Positions 8,245 to 13,930 of a stretch of DNA of 13,930 bases are shown here, in pieces (the stretch's first letter is position 1; each line of letters opens with the position of its first letter). The notes below the pieces were generated by a model. The model searched no databases. It was given only the letters and a program-made list of their open reading frames with translations, and was not told the origin of the DNA. Source of the stretch: Stramenopiles sp. TOSAG23-2. Lineage: Eukaryota; Sar. The position numbers were made by a program, and so were the translations under genes. Location of the stretch: positions 1 to 13,930 of the forward strand of contig LT649781.1 of NCBI GenBank assembly GCA_900128395.1. Reading direction: 5' to 3'.

Positions 8245-8351
8245 TACAGACCAGGCGATTGGACAATTTTCGGTAAAAATTTTATAGTATATAGTGTTTA
8301 AGTATTATTATATATGTATGGACCGAAAATTGTCAAATAGTCGGGTCTGTA
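8245..8351. mobile_element. 107-base TA-bounded inverted-repeat element (MITE-like)
   Basis: Positions 8245-8274 and the reverse complement of 8322-8351 agree at 26 of 30 bases. The innermost 13 (GACAATTTTCGGT / ACCGAAAATTGTC) are perfect. The outer ends read TA-CAGACC and GGTCTG-TA, as expected for a Tc1/mariner-type MITE with a TA target duplication. Between the arms are 47 AT-rich bases with no coding capacity. It could also be a foldback hairpin of other origin. It lies in the shared upstream region of two divergent genes. Confidence 0.6.
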
Positions 8352-8794
8352 AAAATAATATCAAGTAGTACTTTCTTCTGGCAACTTATACAGTTTATAT
8401 TTAGAAGGGAATAGCAATGATTTTTAGATGAAATTCCGTCTGTACTATAAGGAAGAATTATTTATATGATGTGTAGTGTTATGTTAAGATACATGTTCAT
8501 AGTGTAAAACATTATTTGATAGGTCTTTCTTTCAAGATAAAAAAGTGTGCTATAAATTTGCATGAATGAAATAAAAAAGTGGGGGAAATATTAATAAAAC
8601 CATTTATTAGTGTTGATAGATGTAGACTTTACAGGTGTAATTGTATATACATACAGATACATACATATAATATATCAATTGAAATCTTAGCAATTTATAT
8701 TGTATAAACATATTTTTGTTCTATTGCTCATATTTCTTTGTTTGTTCTATTATATTCATTTTTATCATAAACAGAAAAGTACGTACATGTTAAT

Positions 8795-10387
8795 ATGAAA
8801 TTATTAACACAAAAAACGTTGTTATTATTTGCAATATGTATGGGGTTGGTTCTTTTGAACGGTGTTCAATCAGAAACACTCCATGCGAGTAAGATTAGTA
8901 CATCGGTTGGTGCGAAAGCAAAACTATCTGTTCAGGCAGCGACAAAACTTCGTATTGGGAACAACAATATGCTAGTTGCAAGCCCATGCGACGAAGATGC
9001 AGAGTGTAATTTTCCACGTGGGCGTTGTGTATCCTCTGCAAAAGCAGATGTAGACGGGAAAAAATTAAAAATGTGCCTATGCGCTTCACCATGGTATGGG
9101 GCAGATTGTACACAAGTAGATAAACAAGCTTTGTGCGAACCGACGTGTAAAAACGGCGGGGAGTGCACCCAAACAACAGATGAAAACAATCATTTGAAAG
9201 GAGTCTGTGTTTGCCAATCAGGATTCATCGGTTCTGATTGTGGTAGCAAAGGTTGCCCAAATAAATGCAACGGGCACGGTATTTGTAAAGTCACTACAGA
9301 CGAGGCTGGAAAAGCAAAAGGTAAATGTTATTGCGAAAATGGTTTTGCTGGCAAAGGATGTGAACGAAAGGTATGCCCATATACTCCACGTGGTGAATGC
9401 GACAATGCTGGAAGATGCATACAAGGCACCTGTATGTGTCGAGAAGGTTTCTTCGGTCGCGCATGTACGAAAAGACGCTGCACTTTAAAATGTTCAGGAC
9501 ATGGTATATGTACAAATAGAACGTTTGCATGCGATTGCGATCCAGGATTTGTTGGTTTAAAATGCGAGAAAGCTATTTGCCCTAAAACTAAGGAAGGCAC
9601 TTGTAGCGGACATGGGCAATGTAACGCCGAAAATGGAAAATGTTTGTGTGATGCATTATGGAACGGTAGAGCGTGCAATTATAAAAAATGTAACGGTGGC
9701 GCTGTAGGTTGTTCTGGACATGGTCGTTGTGAAGATAGTAAATGTATCTGTGACATTGGATTTGTAGGAGTAGCTTGTGAAAGCAAAGGTTGCCCGATGA
9801 ATTGTCTTTTTAAATCTGGACACGGCGAATGTCTCGATGGGCAATGCCAATGCTACCCAGGCTACACTGGGGATGGTTGCGAGCAAAAAATGGCTGTACC
9901 ACAGCCTTGCGGGGATAAATGCCAAAGCAGTTGCCTCTTTGCAAGTCCACAAACATGTACAGTGCAAACCCCTCCTTTATCTAGTAATAGTAGCAGCACC
10001 GATGATAGTAATAGTAAAAAGAAATTTGCAGGTGCCCCATGTTATCAAAAATGTTTATGGGGATGTGTTCGCGGATGCTTTGCTGAGCTTTCCCCAGCAG
10101 CAGCTCGTGCAGAAGCTGAGCATTGGAATGCAACCTCTTCTGAACTAGATTCATGGCACGCGCAAGCAAAACAAGAGTTAAAACGACTTCAAACGAAAGT
10201 TTCAAATAGTGATGAAACACCTGGAAGTGAAAGTCAAAATGATAAATCATTAGAAGATAGGGCTGAAAAAGTTAAAAAAATCATCGATTATGTAGAAGCG
10301 TTAAAAATTGCTGCCAATAAAGAAAAAAAATCAAGTGAAAAATTAGCAAATATAGGCAATAAAGCGGAGAAAGCTGTGGGTGTGTAA
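8795..10387 (+). CDS. Secreted protein with eight EGF-like repeats, Cys-rich module and coiled-coil tail
   Basis: A 530-residue protein begins with a typical signal peptide (residues 1-26, cleavage likely after VQS) and has no later membrane segment, so it is predicted to be secreted or lumenal. Eight EGF-like repeats of tenascin/teneurin type span about 65-362 (65-105, 114-149, 154-189, 194-224, 229-257, 262-294, 299-328, 333-362). Several share GHGxC and the C-x-C-x5-G-x2-C ending. A distinct Cys-rich module follows at 372-428 with CGDKCQSSC and CYQKCLWGCVRGC, split by a low-complexity Ser/Asp linker. The tail 429-530 is charged, Ala/Lys/Glu-rich and probably helical. N-glycosylation sequons lie at N241, N398 and N445. 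The function is unknown; adhesion or extracellular matrix is an inference from the architecture. The start is the first Met and gives the signal peptide. It is intronless. Confidence 0.85.
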   Translation: MKLLTQKTLLLFAICMGLVLLNGVQSETLHASKISTSVGAKAKLSVQAATKLRIGNNNMLVASPCDEDAECNFPRGRCVSSAKADVDGKKLKMCLCASPWYGADCTQVDKQALCEPTCKNGGECTQTTDENNHLKGVCVCQSGFIGSDCGSKGCPNKCNGHGICKVTTDEAGKAKGKCYCENGFAGKGCERKVCPYTPRGECDNAGRCIQGTCMCREGFFGRACTKRRCTLKCSGHGICTNRTFACDCDPGFVGLKCEKAICPKTKEGTCSGHGQCNAENGKCLCDALWNGRACNYKKCNGGAVGCSGHGRCEDSKCICDIGFVGVACESKGCPMNCLFKSGHGECLDGQCQCYPGYTGDGCEQKMAVPQPCGDKCQSSCLFASPQTCTVQTPPLSSNSSSTDDSNSKKKFAGAPCYQKCLWGCVRGCFAELSPAAARAEAEHWNATSSELDSWHAQAKQELKRLQTKVSNSDETPGSESQNDKSLEDRAEKVKKIIDYVEALKIAANKEKKSSEKLANIGNKAEKAVGV

Positions 10388-10469
10388 TTTTAAAAAAAAT
10401 ATTTCAGGATTAAGATATATAAAGTATTTAAATTTATAAAATTTTAAATATAAAATATGATATATGATA

Positions 10470-10975
10470 TGACCCGGTTCCCGGTTTATCTGAGAGGACT
10501 TTTCTGGCCTATACCCTATATTGATAAATAACCATATTATATAGGTAAATATTTCTAGTATACAACTACTCCATACTTAGACCAGAGATTTCAACCAGAG
10601 GGGAAAAAAACATGTAAATATGATGGGAAGAACGTGGAATGTGTGAAAATATGTTATATGTGATGGATTACTTAAATAGATGTACAACTTCACCATTGTG
10701 TCAATTTCACTTTCTGTTGATCATAAAAAATATTCTTTCTATATGTGTATAAAACCATCACCATCGTGCCCTTATAACAATGACTCAACTCAATTCATAG
10801 ATTTTGTTTACTGGTTTGGGGCATCTTCTTGGATTAAAATAAAAGTGTAACAAATTTAAATTTTCCAAAAATGATTGATTTTTGCGAGATCTAGGAATTA
10901 TATAATGCACGAGGTTTGATAGTAAAATATGTGTAATTTGTACTTGATAGTATTATAAAATTTTATTAATTATCT
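10470..10975 (-). mobile_element. Element M, copy B: inverted second copy with a ~280-base insertion
   Basis: Positions 10470-10583 closely match the reverse complement of copy A's right end (2371-2477), including the segment GTATACAACTACTCCATACT. Positions 10865-10895 match the reverse complement of 2340-2370 over 31 bases, ending in AGATCTAGG. Positions 10905-10952 match the reverse complement of copy A's left inner end (TGCACGAGGTTTGATAG and beyond). Copy B is therefore in the opposite orientation to A. Its outer right TIR after about 10955 is degraded or lost. Positions 10584-10864 have no counterpart in copy A, so they are an insertion here or a deletion there; I recognise nothing in them. 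The element lies between the convergent EGF and aldolase genes. Confidence 0.7.
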
Positions 10976-11251
10976 ATTAAAAATGCACTCTCATACTGTC
11001 TACAAACACGAGTAGGTTTCTAATCCGATGATCATGATATGCATATATTAAATATTTGCGTGAGAGAAAGTATCGTATATCAATTAAATGATTGTAGATT
11101 TAAATGAAATATGCATAATATGCATACTGATGTGTGTGTTAATTTTTTTTTATTTTTTGGCCTCTAAATATATGATTAGTATTATCATACTTCGTAATAT
11201 ATAAAAAAATTTAACCATCATATTTATATATCTGCTGATACATTAAAAAAA
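10976..11251. other. AT-rich spacer 3' of the aldolase gene
   Basis: This stretch follows copy B of element M and precedes the minus-strand stop codon of the aldolase fusion, so it should include that gene's 3' UTR. I see no other feature. Confidence 0.5.
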
Positions 11252-13555
11252 TTATCTAGGAGAAGCTGCAATATTACCTCCATCTACTGTATAAATACCA
11301 CCTGTTGTTTTTTTACTTAAAGCGAGATTTAAAAATGCGCCAGCAACATCATATGCTAAAACTTCTGTCTTTAAAAGATTACTTGCAAAGTATTCAGACG
11401 CGGTTAAGCCACGCGATTTTGCACGTTCCTCAACAAGGCTCATATCAAACAAATTTGTTCGAATTCGATCAGCATTTACAGCATTTGACCGAATTCCATA
11501 TTGGCCATATTCAACAGCATACTGTCGCATTAATGCCAACGTAGCTGCTTTTGCAATTGCATATGGGCCCAATTGAGGCCCTGGGTTCAAAGGTGCTTTT
11601 GAGACATTATAAAGTAAACAACCTCCAGTTGCTTGAGCTTGCATTGCACGAACAACTGCTGATGTTACCCATTGATGGCCAAGAAAATTGATTTTCAAAC
11701 TTTTCATCAATTCCTCTGGTGGGCAAGATGCCATACCTGGGGCTGCTTGGACAACAACTCCTGCATTTGAAACCAAACAATCAACGCCACCAAATGCAAA
11801 AATAGCTTTACGAACGGATAATTCGACTTGTTCCCTGTCCGTAACATCAACAACAGACCCGGACACCGCCAATCCCATCTTACTTAAACGATTTATTTGC
11901 TCATCAATACGATCTTGACGCACGTCCGCGAGAAAAAGCGCAGCTCCTGCTTTCCCAAAAGCTTCCGCTGTTGCCAATCCAATACCGGATGCACCACCTG
12001 TTACATAAAGGACTTGCCCATCTAATGGCCCAGCTACCTTTGCACCTAACTTTAATTTACGTTGCTCCAGTTCCCAATATTCACACTCGAATAGGTGCAA
12101 TTCAGACACAGGTCTATACCCACCTAATGCCATGCAATTTAATATGACCGGGACAGTATGCTCATATATATCAGCAGATATATTAACTTCTTTCAAACTT
12201 TTGCCAACTGTTACTAAGCCGATACCATCAATAAGTACTACTCTTGGTAGCGGATCTAATTCAATCTTAGAACCATCATTGTTGCGTAAAAAATACTCGT
12301 GGTATTTTGATTCATAATCATCTAAAGCTTTTGCACAAAATTCACCAAGAGCTTCATATGCTTCTTCCTTTGAACCTGAGAAAGATAAGAATGATGCAGC
12401 ACCAGTTAAGAGCATTGGGAATCCTTTTGTTCTAATGACATGATCAGGAGTTATGGTGCCAATTTGACTCCACTCGGCGCATTGCGTGCTATGCGTAAAC
12501 AATTTTACAAGATCGTTTTTTCGCTCACGGATAATCCATGATGTTGCCCCACCACTTTTCTTTTTGTATGAACCACGCAATGCATTAAATAATCTCGCCT
12601 TAAATTGGTCAGGCAAAGTTGTATATTCTGGCGTGTTTATATCGGAACGAAGAGTGAGCATTTGCGGGATTTTATTTTTACATTTAGAATCTATGTATTC
12701 TTGTGCAAGGCGAACGCATTTAATATGCATTTCGTATGATTCTTTCGCCGTATCGCCCCATGTAAACAAACCATGTTGTAAAAGCACTAAACAATCGACA
12801 TCTTGGTGGTCTTTGTAATATTTCGCGCACACTAACGCTAAATTGATACCAGGCATGGCATATGGAACAATTCCAGCTTTGATTCCATGCGATGCAAAAG
12901 TTTCTTCAACAGCACGAGCAGATCCAGCTTCACCTAAATCAGCAATCGTCACGATCGCATCTGCATGAGAATGATCGACAAATTTCGAAGGCAACATTGC
13001 ATGCAATAAAGCTTCTACGCTGGGGTTTGGAGATGAAGAATCCATCATATGCGTCCTTAATTCATTTACCATGGCTACGTCGCTTAATTCGTTTAATTTC
13101 AGAAGCTCCCTACAATGCGCTGTATTAACTTGTGGAAACCCAACTGGTGGGATTACATCCAAGCCGTAGCCACTGCCTTTCACAGCGGTCACCTCAATTT
13201 TCTCATTCAGAGCATTCGTTGCTACCATTTTGACACTCGTATTTCCACCACCGTGAAGAACCAAATTTGGATCCCGGCCAATAAGGTGCGACGTATAACA
13301 TCTTAACGCTAAGTCTTCCCCCCATTCCTCACCATACATTTCAATGTATTTCGCAGCTTCCTGTTCTGAATATGGAGTAAATGTTATCGCTGTCTTCGAG
13401 TCAGTTGCATTTCTATTCAAGTGACTCGACAACCTCTTTATTCTTCGTTGGGAATCAGTCAATTTGGTTTCTGAATTGGATATGACATGGGAACAACAAC
13501 AGTCTACAGGATGATGATGTTGATTATCTTTCATATTTTCTTTTATTAAATCCAT
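11252..13555 (-). CDS. rhaEW: Bifunctional L-rhamnulose-1-phosphate aldolase / L-lactaldehyde dehydrogenase
   Basis: A fusion of a class II aldolase and a short-chain dehydrogenase, 767 residues, of the bacterial RhaEW type (Bacillus YuxG). The aldolase splits rhamnulose-1-phosphate to dihydroxyacetone phosphate and L-lactaldehyde; the dehydrogenase oxidises the lactaldehyde with NAD. The aldolase part (about 60-490) has HGGGNTS (101-107), a candidate catalytic Glu at E181, and zinc ligands in HSHAD (H196, H198) and LLQHG (H261). The SDR part (about 511-767) has TGGASGIG (519-526), NAG (597-599), S652, Y665 and K669 (YAIAK), and the terminal VDGGNIAAS typical of this fusion. An N-terminal extension of about 60 residues holds HHHP and CCCSH and is absent from the core family. 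The next Met in frame past residue 8 is residue 73, inside the domain, so the first Met is used. It is a candidate for ancient transfer from bacteria, but the codon use looks host-like. Confidence 0.92.
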   Translation of the reverse strand: MDLIKENMKDNQHHHPVDCCCSHVISNSETKLTDSQRRIKRLSSHLNRNATDSKTAITFTPYSEQEAAKYIEMYGEEWGEDLALRCYTSHLIGRDPNLVLHGGGNTSVKMVATNALNEKIEVTAVKGSGYGLDVIPPVGFPQVNTAHCRELLKLNELSDVAMVNELRTHMMDSSSPNPSVEALLHAMLPSKFVDHSHADAIVTIADLGEAGSARAVEETFASHGIKAGIVPYAMPGINLALVCAKYYKDHQDVDCLVLLQHGLFTWGDTAKESYEMHIKCVRLAQEYIDSKCKNKIPQMLTLRSDINTPEYTTLPDQFKARLFNALRGSYKKKSGGATSWIIRERKNDLVKLFTHSTQCAEWSQIGTITPDHVIRTKGFPMLLTGAASFLSFSGSKEEAYEALGEFCAKALDDYESKYHEYFLRNNDGSKIELDPLPRVVLIDGIGLVTVGKSLKEVNISADIYEHTVPVILNCMALGGYRPVSELHLFECEYWELEQRKLKLGAKVAGPLDGQVLYVTGGASGIGLATAEAFGKAGAALFLADVRQDRIDEQINRLSKMGLAVSGSVVDVTDREQVELSVRKAIFAFGGVDCLVSNAGVVVQAAPGMASCPPEELMKSLKINFLGHQWVTSAVVRAMQAQATGGCLLYNVSKAPLNPGPQLGPYAIAKAATLALMRQYAVEYGQYGIRSNAVNADRIRTNLFDMSLVEERAKSRGLTASEYFASNLLKTEVLAYDVAGAFLNLALSKKTTGGIYTVDGGNIAASPR

Positions 13556-13752
13556 ATTTTGTACAATTCAATATTATTTATTATTAAATTATTTAATTTT
13601 TTTTAATAACAAAACGAAACAAACCAAAAGAAAAAGAAATAAAACACGGAAATAATTGTTTATGTAATTAGATGGTACACAATGATAATCTATCCATATA
13701 TTAATATATGTATGTTTCTTCTATTTGTATTCTGGCTTCTATTTTAGGGCCT
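13556..13752. other. 5' flank of the aldolase gene
   Basis: AT-rich upstream sequence of the minus-strand aldolase gene, with A/T runs next to the start codon. Its last 16 bases (13737-13752) are a partial copy of the TTCTATTTTAGGGCCT motif repeated downstream. No core promoter motif can be assigned. Confidence 0.45.
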
Positions 13753-13930
13753 GTGTTGTGTGCCTTCTATTTTAGGGCCTCAAGCAATTCAGGGGCCCTG
13801 TGATGGTATTTAATGCTAATCGAATATCTCTCTGGCCCCCTGTGTTGTGTGCCTTCTATTTTAGGGCCTCAAGCAATTCAGGGGCCCTGTGATGGTATTT
13901 AATGCTAATCGAATATCTCTCTGGCCCCCT
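13753..13930. repeat. Tandem repeat, two identical 89-base units, truncated by the window edge
   Basis: Positions 13753-13841 and 13842-13930 appear identical over 89 bases, starting GTGTTGTGTGCC and ending CTGGCCCCCT. The unit is GC-richer than its surroundings. It contains GGGCCT and AGGGGCCC separated by about 11 bases, so it can fold locally. The 89-base period is not a multiple of three, which argues against coding. The array probably continues beyond the window. Confidence 0.92.

Larger units (their letters stand above)
7887..8794. other. Divergent intergenic region between GT4 and EGF-protein genes
   Basis: This 908-base region must carry the 5' flanks of both neighbours. It holds a (AT)12 run at 7967-7990 and a 107-base inverted-repeat element at 8245-8351; otherwise it is featureless AT-rich sequence. 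No promoter motif can be assigned. No spliced exon or RNA gene was recognised. Confidence 0.5.

Noticed and set aside
9100-9890. O-fucosylation of the EGF repeats as a functional link to GDP-fucose synthase
   Set aside because: The consensus needs Ser/Thr immediately before the third Cys of the repeat. The repeats have residues such as E, I, Q, R there (GGEC, GHGIC, GHGQC, GHGRC), so there is no canonical POFUT1 site.
9207-10148. Overlapping frames on both strands inside the EGF gene
   Set aside because: They are shadows created by the Cys-rich repetitive coding sequence. Only the 530-residue frame has a signal peptide and domain structure.
13765-13790. TTTTAGGG as telomeric repeat (Chlamydomonas-type)
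   Set aside because: It occurs once per 89-base unit plus once in the echo, not as a TTTTAGGG array. It is coincidental.

Overview
The window looks like nuclear DNA of a unicellular eukaryote. It is AT-rich, uses the standard genetic code (TAA and TGA stops close the host genes), and has two short AT-rich introns with GTAAGT donors. VPS26C, a CMSS1-type ribosome-biogenesis protein, a GDP-fucose synthase and a tandem-EGF secreted protein all point to a eukaryote. A bifunctional rhamnose-pathway enzyme of bacterial type and a membrane-anchored GT4 glycosyltransferase suggest a protist, possibly a stramenopile or alga, rather than an animal or typical fungus. The exact lineage is a low-confidence inference.

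Layout. Positions 1-623 (+) hold the 3' part of a CMSS1-like gene in two exons. Positions 838-2477 hold a transposon-rich block: a short terminal-inverted-repeat (TIR) element, here called M, is interrupted by a decayed Ty1/copia fragment (primer-binding-like site, gag-like ORF, C-terminal reverse transcriptase, no 3' LTR). Positions 2767-3803 (-) are VPS26C in two exons, giving 297 residues. Positions 4731-5693 (-) are GDP-L-fucose synthase. Positions 6222-7886 (-) are a GT4 glycosyltransferase with N-terminal membrane helices. A 908-base divergent intergenic region holding a 107-base TA-bounded inverted-repeat element leads to 8795-10387 (+), a secreted protein with eight EGF repeats. Positions 10470 to about 10975 hold a second copy of M in the opposite orientation, carrying a different insertion. 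Positions 11252-13555 (-) are a fused L-rhamnulose-1-phosphate aldolase/lactaldehyde dehydrogenase. The window ends in an 89-base tandem repeat cut by the edge.

How the genes relate. Three of the six host genes concern sugars: GDP-fucose synthesis, a sugar transferase at a membrane, and 6-deoxyhexose catabolism. A secreted multi-EGF protein, a possible glycoprotein, lies among them. Eukaryotic neighbours need not be functionally linked, so this is suggestive only. VPS26C (endosomal recycling) and CMSS1 (ribosome assembly) are ordinary housekeeping genes. The most unusual structure is the pair of M copies, one enclosing internal copia coding sequence. I found no defence-like or other clearly novel multi-gene system.
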